Of a DNA stretch of 64,000 nt, positions 1-8,988 are shown in pieces. The DNA is from Dorea sp. CAG:317 (GTDB lineage Bacteria; Bacillota; Clostridia; Lachnospirales; Lachnospiraceae), in assembly GCA_000433535.1 (NCBI GenBank), contig FR892670.1, positions 27,149 through 91,148 on the forward strand, written 5' to 3'. How positions within the stretch are numbered: position 1 is the stretch's first letter; the number at the start of each line of letters is the position of its first letter. The notes beneath the pieces are model-generated. The model worked only from the letters and a program-made list of their open reading frames with translations. It had not been told where the DNA came from and searched no databases. The position numbers and the translations under genes are program-made.

Positions 1-372
1 CTGCCGGGAAGATTGATGGAGAAGTATGATGAAGTTATTGTGTGTGGCTGGTCCATGTTTATCGGAGGGATTGCATTGTCAATCTGGAAACAGCCGTGGG
101 GAGCCGGTGCGGGAGCGGATCTTGAAGTGTGGGGATTATTTGCCGTGCTTGTATTCTTTGGAACGGTAATCCCGTTCATTTCTTCTTTGAAAGCAATCAT
201 GCTGTCCGGACCCATGTATGCCAACGTGTTGGCAAGTATTGAGCCGGTGATAGCCTCTGTTTTGACATTTATATTTTTGGGAACAACATTTGGGGGATTT
301 GAGCTTCTTGGATTTTGCTTTATTATTTTGACAATTATTATCTTGTCTCTGAATAAGAAAGAGGAAGCGTAA
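1..372 (+). CDS. EamA/DMT-family membrane transporter, C-terminal part
   Basis: The frame is open from base 1 to the TAA at 370-372, so the gene starts before the window; the visible 123 residues are its C-terminal half. They form about four hydrophobic helices with the pattern of the second EamA repeat: a helix after KYDEVIVCGW, a helix rich in FFGTVIPF, then a Gly/Pro-containing helix near SLKAIMLSGPMYANVLASIEPV, and a last helix ending in a short lysine tail. Family members are inner-membrane exporters of drugs, metabolites or amino acids; the substrate cannot be read from sequence. The next gene, glpK, starts 83 bp downstream, which looks like a separate unit. The family call is fairly secure and the substrate is unknown. 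Confidence 0.8.
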   Translation: MPGRLMEKYDEVIVCGWSMFIGGIALSIWKQPWGAGAGADLEVWGLFAVLVFFGTVIPFISSLKAIMLSGPMYANVLASIEPVIASVLTFIFLGTTFGGFELLGFCFIILTIIILSLNKKEEA

Positions 373-454
373 CCGATAAAATTGTGTTACAATGAGTGCA
401 GAATAATTTTTAGAATCATTCTTATATGAGAACGGAAAATGAAGAGGTGATTAG

Positions 455-1957
<1,503 letters not shown>

Positions 1958-1964
1958 TTTCGAT

Positions 1965-2126
1965 ATGGAACAGGTAAAATTAACATGTCAGGTATGTGAA
2001 AATCATTGTGCACTGGAGGCAGAAGTAGAAGACGGTGAGGTCATGGATGTGATGGGAAATAGATGTCTGAAAGGCTTCTCCTATGCGCAGAGAGCGGTCA
2101 CAGAGCTTATGGAAGAAGAACGATAA
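1965..2126 (+). CDS. short DUF1667-like four-cysteine protein
   Basis: A 53-residue protein beginning MEQVKLTCQVC, 7 bases after glpK, so almost certainly translated from the same message. It has a CxxCxxxC group (residues 8, 11, 15) and a fourth cysteine in GNRCLKG (about residue 34), followed by YAQRAVTEL. This matches the N-terminal part of DUF1667 proteins, which accompany anaerobic glycerol-3-phosphate dehydrogenase (GlpO) and may carry a metal or Fe-S centre. Normal family members are about 110-120 residues, so this is either a short form or a truncated copy. The 3' end is a clean stop and the four cysteines are intact, which argues for a functional short form. Function is inferred from family and context only. 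Confidence 0.7.
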   Translation: MEQVKLTCQVCENHCALEAEVEDGEVMDVMGNRCLKGFSYAQRAVTELMEEER

Positions 2127-2189
2127 TTTTTGTAGATGTTTTTTATGTGTAATTTTCTATATATAATGCACATAAAAATGAGTTTTTGG

Positions 2190-2218
2190 TAGACATTTCT
2201 GTGAAAACGTAATAAAAT
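2190..2218 (+). promoter_or_regulatory. probable sigma-A promoter of the phosphofructokinase gene
   Basis: TAGACA (2190-2195), a 17-bp spacer and TAAAAT (2213-2218) lie 57 bp upstream of the pfp start. Each hexamer differs from consensus by one base. A second TATAAT at 2162-2167 lacks a good -35. Confidence 0.5.
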
Positions 2219-2274
2219 AGCTTTATTGAGGTTGTTTATATGGAAGTGAGCAACAAAGAAGGGAGATAAGTTAC

Positions 2275-3522
2275 ATGAAAGGAAATGTTATTGTAGGACA
2301 GTCAGGAGGACCTACTGCGGCAATCAACTCAAGTCTTGCAGGAGTGTACCGTACAGCAAAAGACCGTGGAGCGAAAAAAGTATATGGAATGCTTCATGGA
2401 ATTCAGGGATTGATGCAGGAGAAATATATTGACCTGTCAGATCATATTAAGACAGAATTGGATGCAGAGTTATTAAAGAGAACACCGGCTGCATTTCTTG
2501 GTTCCTGTCGTTATAAACTGCCGGAGATCCACGAGGACCGCGAAGTTTATGACAAGATTTTTGAGATTTTAAATAAACTTGAGATCGAAGCTTTTATTTA
2601 TATCGGTGGAAACGATTCTATGGATACGATTAAAAAGTTGTCTGATTATGCTATCATTACCGGACACCCGACAAGATTTATCGGATGCCCGAAGACGATT
2701 GACAATGATTTGGCACTTACGGATCACACACCGGGATATGGAAGCGCTGCAAAATATATCGGTACTTCTATGAAAGAGATCATCCGTGACAGCTTCTGTT
2801 TGGAGTACAGCAAAGGACTTGTTACGATTGTGGAAGTTATGGGACGTAATGCAGGCTGGCTGACCGGTGCGTCTGCACTTGCAGAAGGAGAGGATTGTGA
2901 AGGACCGGATATGATCTATATGCCGGAGCTTTCATTTGACGTTGTGAATTTCCGTGACAGAGTGGCATCACTGCTGGAAAAGAAGACTTCTGTTGTAGTT
3001 GCAGTTTCCGAAGGTATCTGTACTGCAGATGGAAAATATGTATGTGAGCTTGGAAACAGTGTGGATTTTGTGGATGCGTTTGGTCATAAGCAGTTATCAG
3101 GAACCGCAGCATATCTTGCAAATTATATTGCAGGAGAGCTTGGATGTAAGACACGTGCGATTGAACTGAGTACGCTTCAGAGAGCGGCATCTCACTGTTC
3201 TTCTCGTGTGGATATTCTGGAAGCTTATCAGGTTGGCGGTGCGGCGGTAAAAGCGGCAGATGAAGGAGACAGCGGCAAGATGGTTGTTCTTCAGAGATTA
3301 TCCGATGATCCGTATCAGTGCGGAACAGAAGTAAAGGATGTACACAAGATTGCCAATGATGAGAAGCTTGTGCCAAGAGAATGGGTGAATGAAGACGGAA
3401 CTTATGTGACAGGAGAATTTGTGTCCTATGTAAGACCGTTAATCCAAGGCGATGTGTCACCGGTTATGGTAGATGGTATTCCGAGACACCTGTATACTCC
3501 AAGAGAGTTAAGCGAGAGATAA
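2275..3522 (+). CDS. pfp: pyrophosphate-dependent 6-phosphofructokinase
   Basis: Interconverts fructose-6-phosphate and fructose-1,6-bisphosphate using PPi, a reversible glycolytic step in the cytoplasm. The protein is 415 residues. The N-terminus has the nucleotide/PPi loop GQSGGPTAAIN (8-18). Two residues mark PPi rather than ATP use: Asp114 in GGNDS (ATP enzymes have Gly here) and Lys140 in the PKTIDND motif (ATP enzymes have Gly). MGRNAGWL, a substrate-binding segment of the family, follows. The ATG is preceded by AAGGGAG at about 2261-2267 and by a recognisable promoter. A strong terminator sits about 45 bp after the stop, so the gene is monocistronic. Confidence 0.95.
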   Translation: MKGNVIVGQSGGPTAAINSSLAGVYRTAKDRGAKKVYGMLHGIQGLMQEKYIDLSDHIKTELDAELLKRTPAAFLGSCRYKLPEIHEDREVYDKIFEILNKLEIEAFIYIGGNDSMDTIKKLSDYAIITGHPTRFIGCPKTIDNDLALTDHTPGYGSAAKYIGTSMKEIIRDSFCLEYSKGLVTIVEVMGRNAGWLTGASALAEGEDCEGPDMIYMPELSFDVVNFRDRVASLLEKKTSVVVAVSEGICTADGKYVCELGNSVDFVDAFGHKQLSGTAAYLANYIAGELGCKTRAIELSTLQRAASHCSSRVDILEAYQVGGAAVKAADEGDSGKMVVLQRLSDDPYQCGTEVKDVHKIANDEKLVPREWVNEDGTYVTGEFVSYVRPLIQGDVSPVMVDGIPRHLYTPRELSER

Positions 3523-3566
3523 TCAAGGGCGCTGTTTAAAGATCATTGAAAATGAAGAGGAAGAAA

Positions 3567-3595
3567 GCGGACTGCGGAAGCAGTCTGCTTTTTTT
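3567..3595 (+). terminator. rho-independent terminator after pfp
   Basis: A 9-bp stem (3567-3575 with 3580-3588, one G-U pair), a GGAA tetraloop, then seven T residues. Confidence 0.9.
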
Positions 3596-3748
3596 GTGGG
3601 ATTGTAGGAAATTTTATAAAAAGTGTAGGAGAGAACATAGGGAATATCTATAAATCAGTCGATTTATTAATAATAACAATTAGCCAAGAATAGACACACA
3701 ATAGTATAATATATGTCGAAGAATTTACCAGGAAAGAGGGAGAAGATT

Positions 3749-5044
3749 ATGAAAAAAAGATTGTTAAGCGTATTGCTTTGTGCAGGCTTAATCGCTTCTT
3801 TGGCGGTTGGATGCGGAGGCGGAAAAGATGCGGGAAAAGACGGTGAAAAAGAAACTTTATCTGTATGGCTTCCACCATTAGATGATGAAACAGAAAAAAA
3901 TTATGTTCCGCTTCTTGACAAATTTGAAGAAGAGAATAACTGCGAGTTGGATGTGCAAATTATTCCGTGGGATACTTATGAAGAAAAGTATATGACAGGA
4001 ATCAATGCAGATGAGGGACCGGATGTGGGATATATGTATGTGGAAATGTTCCCGACATACATTGATTCCGGAGCAGTTGTTGATATGTCTGAGTATTTAA
4101 GTGATGAAGATTATGAGGAATATCTTTATCTTGATAAAGGGGAAATGATGGGTGGACAGTATGGTGTTCCGATTGTAACCGGTAACCCATTTATCATGTA
4201 CTACAATAAAGATATCTTGGATGAATTAGGAGAAAAAGCTCCTGAGACTTGGGAAGATTTCAAGAGAATCTGTGAAAAGGCAACCAAAGATACTGATGGA
4301 GATGGAAAGATTGATCAGTATGGTTATGCAGCAGGATTTAATAATGGTGATATGAGCCCGCTGTATTTATTAAATTCTTATTATTATAGCTTATTGTGGC
4401 AGAGTGGAAGTGATATTTATAATGATGATCTGAAATCTGTACGCTTCAATGACGAAGCCGGTGTAAAGGCTGTAGAATATTTGAAGAGCTTGACACCATA
4501 TATGCCGGAAGATTATATGTCACTTGCAGCAACAGATGCATTCTCAAGCGTATTTGGCGGAGGAAAAGCTGCGTTTGCATGTGCTCGTGCAATGCAGGCA
4601 CAGACAGAATCTTTCAAAGAAACTTATCCGGACTTGAACTGGGATTATGTGACATCATTAAAAGGAGAGCAGTATGGAACCTTTGGTGCGGCAGATTGCT
4701 TAACATTGATGTCAGCATGTGAAAACAAAGAACTTGGGATGAAATTAATTAAATATATGGTTGGCTCAGAGGTTATGACTGCATATCACAAAGAGCATTT
4801 CGGTGCACCAATGACTGCAGACGAGCCGTATCAGGGTGATGAAAAACTGGAGAGAATTCTGACAGAAGATAGAGATAAATGGCGTCCGCTTCAGGCAGGA
4901 CCATGTGGTTCAGACATTTTACTGAATCTGACATCACAGCTTCAGGCAGTTATGAGCGGAGATGCAGAAGCAAAAGAGGCGTTAGATGAGGCGGCAGACT
5001 ATTCTAATGAGTTGCTGGACGAATATTGGGCTGACAAAGAATAG
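3749..5044 (+). CDS. ABC transporter sugar-type substrate-binding lipoprotein
   Basis: Extracytoplasmic binding protein of a carbohydrate-type (CUT1) ABC importer, 431 residues. I chose the ATG at 3749 because it follows AGAGGGAGAAG and begins a signal peptide (MKKRLLSVLLCAGL) ending in a lipobox LAVGC, so the mature protein is lipid-anchored at Cys22. The body has the features of solute-binding family 1: a two-lobe protein with VPIVTGNPFIMYYNKDIL and DTDGDGKIDQYGY segments and many aromatic residues. It heads an operon with two permeases and a corrinoid-methyltransferase-like protein; no ATPase is encoded here, so a shared MsmK-type ATPase elsewhere probably drives it. The substrate is unknown. 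A hairpin after the gene would leave it more highly expressed than the permeases. Confidence 0.9.
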   Translation: MKKRLLSVLLCAGLIASLAVGCGGGKDAGKDGEKETLSVWLPPLDDETEKNYVPLLDKFEEENNCELDVQIIPWDTYEEKYMTGINADEGPDVGYMYVEMFPTYIDSGAVVDMSEYLSDEDYEEYLYLDKGEMMGGQYGVPIVTGNPFIMYYNKDILDELGEKAPETWEDFKRICEKATKDTDGDGKIDQYGYAAGFNNGDMSPLYLLNSYYYSLLWQSGSDIYNDDLKSVRFNDEAGVKAVEYLKSLTPYMPEDYMSLAATDAFSSVFGGGKAAFACARAMQAQTESFKETYPDLNWDYVTSLKGEQYGTFGAADCLTLMSACENKELGMKLIKYMVGSEVMTAYHKEHFGAPMTADEPYQGDEKLERILTEDRDKWRPLQAGPCGSDILLNLTSQLQAVMSGDAEAKEALDEAADYSNELLDEYWADKE

Positions 5045-5057
5045 AACGAAGATGTGA

Positions 5058-5089
5058 AAAAGGTGCCTGCATAGTGCAGGTACCTTTTT
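5058..5089 (+). terminator. attenuating hairpin between binding protein and permeases
   Basis: A 14-bp stem (5058-5071 with 5075-5088, one G-U) with a 3-nt loop and a T-run at 5085-5089. Its place between the binding-protein gene and the first permease is typical of partial termination that sets subunit ratios. Confidence 0.75.
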
Positions 5090-5143
5090 GCTGATTGTTG
5101 ATTGAACATAGGATTACTATTTTAAGTCGAAGGAGCATTACAA

Positions 5144-6025
5144 ATGAAAAAGAAAAAGCAACACATATTTGCAGCATATGGATATATTGCGCCCATGGCA
5201 TTGATATTAATTGTATTTTTAGGCGTGTCTGTAATTATGTCAATCGTATTAAGTTTTACAAAATATAATATTCTGACTCCTCCGCAATTTAATGGTTTAG
5301 ATAATTATGTCAGAATGCTGACAGATAAAAAACTTATAAAAGCATTTTTTAATACGTTAAAAATTATGGTTTATGTAGTACCGATTCAAACGATTCTTGC
5401 AATTGGTACAGCTGTTTTGATCGCATCAAGAAAGAATACATGGCTTGGAAAGATTGCTAATGTGGTTATTTTTATACCTGTATTGTCATCCAATGCTGTT
5501 GTAGGAACTATTTGGAAGGCGATTTTAAATGGTAATGTGGATGCGATTGAAAAATTTTTTGCATTTTTTGGAATTGATTGTTCTATGTTGCTTGGAGATG
5601 CGACGTTCGCTCTTGTTACGGTCGCCATGGTATCTGTATGGAAAAATATGGGATATTATGCGGTACTTTATATTTCTGCGATTTTGAATATACCTAACAG
5701 CTATTACGAAGCGGCAAAAGTAGATGGCGCAGGCAGGTGGCAGCAGTTTTGTTATATCACACTTCCGATGTTGAAACCAACTACTATTATGACTGTGTTT
5801 TTAGGAATCACGACATCCTTACAGTGCTTTGATATTATTTATAATTTGACAGGTGGTGGACCGGCAATGGGAACGACAACGCTTGTGTTCTATGCATATG
5901 ATCTTTGCTTTAAATCAGCGAGAGCGGGTTATGCCATGTCGGTTTCGAATTTATTATTTGTTTTGATTTTGGTTACTGCACTCGCGCAGCGAAAGCTAAT
6001 GAAACGTGAAGTTTCAGAGATATAA
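5144..6025 (+). CDS. ABC transporter permease, MalF-like
   Basis: Integral membrane subunit of the sugar-type importer, 293 residues with about six transmembrane helices. The first helix follows MKKKKQHIFAAYGYIAPM. The EAA loop that contacts the ATPase is clear at YYEAAKVDGAGRWQQF followed by ITLPMLKP. The ATG at 5144 follows a GAAGGAG ribosome site. It pairs with the MalG-like permease 15 bp downstream. Confidence 0.93.
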   Translation: MKKKKQHIFAAYGYIAPMALILIVFLGVSVIMSIVLSFTKYNILTPPQFNGLDNYVRMLTDKKLIKAFFNTLKIMVYVVPIQTILAIGTAVLIASRKNTWLGKIANVVIFIPVLSSNAVVGTIWKAILNGNVDAIEKFFAFFGIDCSMLLGDATFALVTVAMVSVWKNMGYYAVLYISAILNIPNSYYEAAKVDGAGRWQQFCYITLPMLKPTTIMTVFLGITTSLQCFDIIYNLTGGGPAMGTTTLVFYAYDLCFKSARAGYAMSVSNLLFVLILVTALAQRKLMKREVSEI

Positions 6026-6040
6026 GGAGGGAATGAAGCG

Positions 6041-6844
6041 GTGAAACAAGTAGAAAAATATACTGGAAGCTTCTTTTTGCTGATTATTATTGCAGGAAGT
6101 GTCTTTCCTTTTATCTATATGGGTGTTATGTCCTTGAAAAATACTTTGAGTGTGCGGGATTTTAATCTTGATAATTTAACTATGGCAAATTATGTGAAGA
6201 TTTTTCAGACTGCGGAATTTGAACGATATTTTTTTAATAGTGTATTTGTAGCGCTTGCAGGAGTGGCATTGGCGGTTATTGTAAGTTGTCTTGCAGGATA
6301 TGCATTTGCAAAGATTAAGTTTCCGGGCAATGATCTTATCTTTTTTATTTTCATCATGACGCTGATTGTTCCGTCGGAAGTTATTATTGTACCATTATAT
6401 TTGACGATAAAAAATCTGGGTTGGCTGAATACTTACCAAGCATTGATCCTGCCTTTGCCGACAGCTCTTGGAACATTTATCATGCGGCAGGCAATTCTGG
6501 GAGTTCCCAATGAAATGCTGGAGGCTGCGAAGATGGAAGGGTGCTCGAATGTAAAAATATTATGGAAGATTATTATGCCTTTAGTTAAACCGGCAATTTT
6601 AACGTTGGCAATTTTTACTTTTGTAGGGGCATGGAACAATTTCTTATGGCCTTTGATTGTAAGTACAAAAAGTGAAATGAAAACATTGCCGCTTATGTTG
6701 AGTGCTACCAAAACTCAATTTGAACAGAATATTGGATTGACAATGGCATGCGCAGCGGTCAATTTTCTGCCGCCATTTATTTTTTATATACTTCTGCAGA
6801 GCAGATTTAAGGAAGGCGTTGTGCTAAGTGGTGTGAAAGGATAG
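6041..6844 (+). CDS. ABC transporter permease, MalG-like
   Basis: Second membrane subunit of the same importer, 267 residues. The start is the GTG at 6041: an ATG at 6033 gives only three codons before a stop, and AAGGAGGG lies at 6024-6031. Conserved features are a periplasmic loop after MSLKNTLSV, and the EAA motif NEMLEAAKMEGCSNVKILW followed by IIMPLVKPA. The C-terminus FKEGVVLSGVKG is the usual MalG-type tail. The stop is 6 bp before the URO-D-like gene. Confidence 0.93.
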   Translation: MKQVEKYTGSFFLLIIIAGSVFPFIYMGVMSLKNTLSVRDFNLDNLTMANYVKIFQTAEFERYFFNSVFVALAGVALAVIVSCLAGYAFAKIKFPGNDLIFFIFIMTLIVPSEVIIVPLYLTIKNLGWLNTYQALILPLPTALGTFIMRQAILGVPNEMLEAAKMEGCSNVKILWKIIMPLVKPAILTLAIFTFVGAWNNFLWPLIVSTKSEMKTLPLMLSATKTQFEQNIGLTMACAAVNFLPPFIFYILLQSRFKEGVVLSGVKG

Positions 6845-6850
6845 CAGATT

Positions 6851-7906
6851 ATGGAGATAAAAAGATATTTGGCAGATGAAATGACCCCTGTGGAGAGGCG
6901 AAAAGCAATAGAAGAAGGGAAACCATACGACCGTATTCCGTGTCTTCCGTGTATGGGGGAATTTAAATGTCAGATCAGCAAAGTGTCGATTAGAGAGATG
7001 TGGCATGATGCGCAGAAGATGGCAGATATAGAAATAGCGTCCTATAATCGTTTTGGACATGATCAATTGATGATCGGACCGAATTCTTATGGGATAGCAG
7101 AAATGTTGGGAGCTAACGTAGAATATCCTGAAAACCAGCTCCCTTATATTAGAAAGCTGTACTTGGACGAATTGGAGAAAGTGGATGTGTTAGGGCAGAT
7201 AGAAATTAAAGAGCATCCACGTATGAAGGTATTTACAGATGCAGCTGGTATTTTAGAAAAAGAAGCGTTGAAAACGGTGCCGGTATCTGCAAGTGCAGGT
7301 GGTCCTCTTACGATTGCATCTTATCTTCACGGAGCAGAAAAACTTTTGCGGGATTTTAGAAAGAATCCAGAGAAAGTACATCAATTGCTTCGAGTGATTA
7401 CTGATGCAGAAAAAAGCAGTATAAAGATCATGGCTGAGTTTGGGCTGGGAACAGCATTTGCTGATCCGGTTGCAAACCCTGAGTTGATCGGGCCTAAATA
7501 TTACCAAGAGTTTGCTTTTCCGTATATGAAAGAGTTAACGGATTATGCCTATAAAATCAGTGGTAAAAAACCATTTTTGCATATGTGCGGAAAGACATAT
7601 TCGATATGGAAATATTTTCGGGAACTTCAATTAGAATCGATCAGCATTGACAATATCATTGATCTGAATAGAGCAAAAGAAGAATTGTCAGATGTGTTGA
7701 CGGTTGCTGGAAATGTACCACCGGTAGATGTGGTGATGAATGGTACGAAAGAAGAAATTTTTGAATCGGTAAAACAATGTATGGACATTGGAAAACAAAT
7801 GGGAAAGGGATATGTACTGGCAACAGGATGTGAAGTACCATATGGCACAGAGCCAGAGAAAGTAGAGTGGTTTATGGAAGCCGGCAGATTATACGGGAAG
7901 AAATAA
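6851..7906 (+). CDS. uroporphyrinogen decarboxylase-family protein (MtaA/CmuA-like methyltransferase)
   Basis: A 351-residue TIM-barrel protein of the URO-D superfamily. The zinc-binding pattern of the cobalamin-dependent methyltransferase branch is visible: His244-Met-Cys246 in FLHMCGKT and Cys327 in ATGCEVP. True heme-pathway HemE lacks this HxC...C site, so this is more likely a methylcorrinoid:acceptor methyltransferase or a relative of unknown substrate. It starts 6 bp after the MalG-like permease and is the last gene of the transporter operon, so the imported compound may be a methylated or methoxylated substrate. No corrinoid protein or substrate-specific MtaB/MtgB-type partner is adjacent. 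The family call is good; the reaction is inferred. Confidence 0.82.
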   Translation: MEIKRYLADEMTPVERRKAIEEGKPYDRIPCLPCMGEFKCQISKVSIREMWHDAQKMADIEIASYNRFGHDQLMIGPNSYGIAEMLGANVEYPENQLPYIRKLYLDELEKVDVLGQIEIKEHPRMKVFTDAAGILEKEALKTVPVSASAGGPLTIASYLHGAEKLLRDFRKNPEKVHQLLRVITDAEKSSIKIMAEFGLGTAFADPVANPELIGPKYYQEFAFPYMKELTDYAYKISGKKPFLHMCGKTYSIWKYFRELQLESISIDNIIDLNRAKEELSDVLTVAGNVPPVDVVMNGTKEEIFESVKQCMDIGKQMGKGYVLATGCEVPYGTEPEKVEWFMEAGRLYGKK

Positions 7907-7951
7907 AGATAAGGCAGATGCAGACGCATCTGTTATCTGGGTTTGTCAAGT

Positions 7952-8176
7952 AAAGTGTGTAAATTTTTTATCGGCGGTCGGGTTTGACCGCCGATTTTAC
8001 ATTTTTATTGATTTCCATAATTATTGAAATGGAAGATCACATTCGTCCACATCAGGTAATTGAAAAACATTCGTATCAAAATAGACCTCATCAGTTTCGG
8101 GGGAATATTGATAGATGTATCCCAGAGAGTGTAAAATAAAGTGCGTAAGTTTAGTTACCGGTAACTTACACACTTT
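7952..8176. mobile_element. 225-bp inverted-repeat element, possible IS remnant or MITE
   Basis: The stretch is bounded by a perfect 11-bp inverted repeat: AAAGTGTGTAA at 7952-7962 and TTACACACTTT at 8166-8176. A near-direct repeat of the left end (AAAGTGCGTAA) lies inside at about 8138-8148, and a 12-bp palindrome GTTACCGGTAAC at 8154-8165. On the minus strand, an open frame inside ends in DECDLPFQ followed by a stop near 8023; it looks like the tail of a real protein but I do not recognise it. The right end cuts into the 3' end of the Rpn-like pseudogene. GTGTAAA-type ends are common in IS256-like elements, but there is no intact transposase, so the family is a guess. Confidence 0.4.
7970..7999 (+). 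terminator. terminator downstream of the importer operon
   Basis: A perfect 10-bp stem (7970-7979 with 7986-7995) with a 6-nt loop, followed by TTTT. It lies 63 bp after the URO-D-like gene, inside the inverted-repeat element. An imperfect hairpin at 7908-7937 precedes it. Confidence 0.65.
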
Positions 8177-8670
8177 GTATATTTTCCTTTTGCGAATGCT
8201 CGCGAACTTCCCAACATTGCTTTTGCGGTTTGATAAGATTCTTCATCAATGTTAGAAAAATATTCTTTGTTACTATCTATGTATTTCTTAAGTGCAAGTT
8301 TGTCTTTTCTACGCTTCAGTATACTAAACATCATTTGTAAATCATAGTTAAGATTTTCGAGGTTTTTAAGCTTGGAAGGATCTATTAAATTAATGGTATA
8401 ATTGGGAATATATTTTTTGAAGAGTTCCATATTTTTGTGGTTTCACCCGAGAAGTCTGTGAAAATCTAAGTCTTTGTCCCATGGCTGAGTTCCATAATAG
8501 AAAACAAGGCTGATGACCGGGCATAGAGTATCTGCTTTCATTATAAGATTTCGACAGCGCTCGATTTTAATATCTTTTCTATCAGCAGTTTGAATAATAA
8601 TTCCGTGCACACCGTTTTCCTGCATTAAATGTTCCCTGGTGAACAGAGGCGGAATCACAACGAGTTCAGA
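8155..8670 (-). pseudogene. broken Rpn-family (PD-(D/E)XK) nuclease/transposase-like gene
   Basis: One minus-strand frame carries two halves of an Rpn-like protein. The upstream half includes CPVISLVFYYGTQPWDKDL and HRLLG; then an in-frame TGA (8443-8445); then NMELFKKYIPNYTINLIDP and KEYFSNIDEESYQTA. These match the middle and C-terminal parts of the abundant Lachnospiraceae family annotated as recombination-promoting nuclease or putative transposase. The N-terminal nuclease part is missing: a TAA closes the frame at 8671-8673. The 3' end is replaced by the inverted repeat at 8166-8176. It is dead by three lesions: missing N-terminus, internal stop and truncated C-terminus. Confidence 0.8.
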
Positions 8671-8988
8671 TTATAGAATGTTTGAAGTGAGTTTAGAGTA
8701 ACTCTGAGTGTATTTACTTTAGCATAGTTTTGAGAGGCATTCAAAAGAGAGATTGGGGAGAAGGCATCCGTTAATTGAAACAAATTTTCACCCACTTTTT
8801 TGTGCATTTTTTTCATCTGAAATTCCTTGCATTTTTGGTGTGTATAACGTAAGATAAAAGCACTCTATCATTCTAAAGAGTCTTGTTTATTCCTTTTGTT
8901 TTTATCAGAGAAGTCCTGAATATTTCCTGTGAAAGTTGTTAGTAACTAATGAATCGACATCGTTTTTATTTAAGAAGGAGTGGTGAAT
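8671..8988. other. AT-rich intergenic stretch without a recognised gene
   Basis: No credible coding frame on either strand. It is T-rich and presumably holds the promoter of the pseudokinase gene. The only clear signal is the ribosome site AAGGAG at 8975-8980. Confidence 0.5.

Noticed and set aside
2837..3460. 207-codon minus-strand frame opposite pfp
   Set aside because: It is fully inside a well-conserved enzyme gene, with no ribosome site and His/Cys/Leu-rich shadow composition.
8023..8136. Minus-strand frame ending DECDLPFQ inside the 225-bp element
   Set aside because: It looks protein-like at its end but has no start, no ribosome site and no family I can name, so I mention it only under the element.
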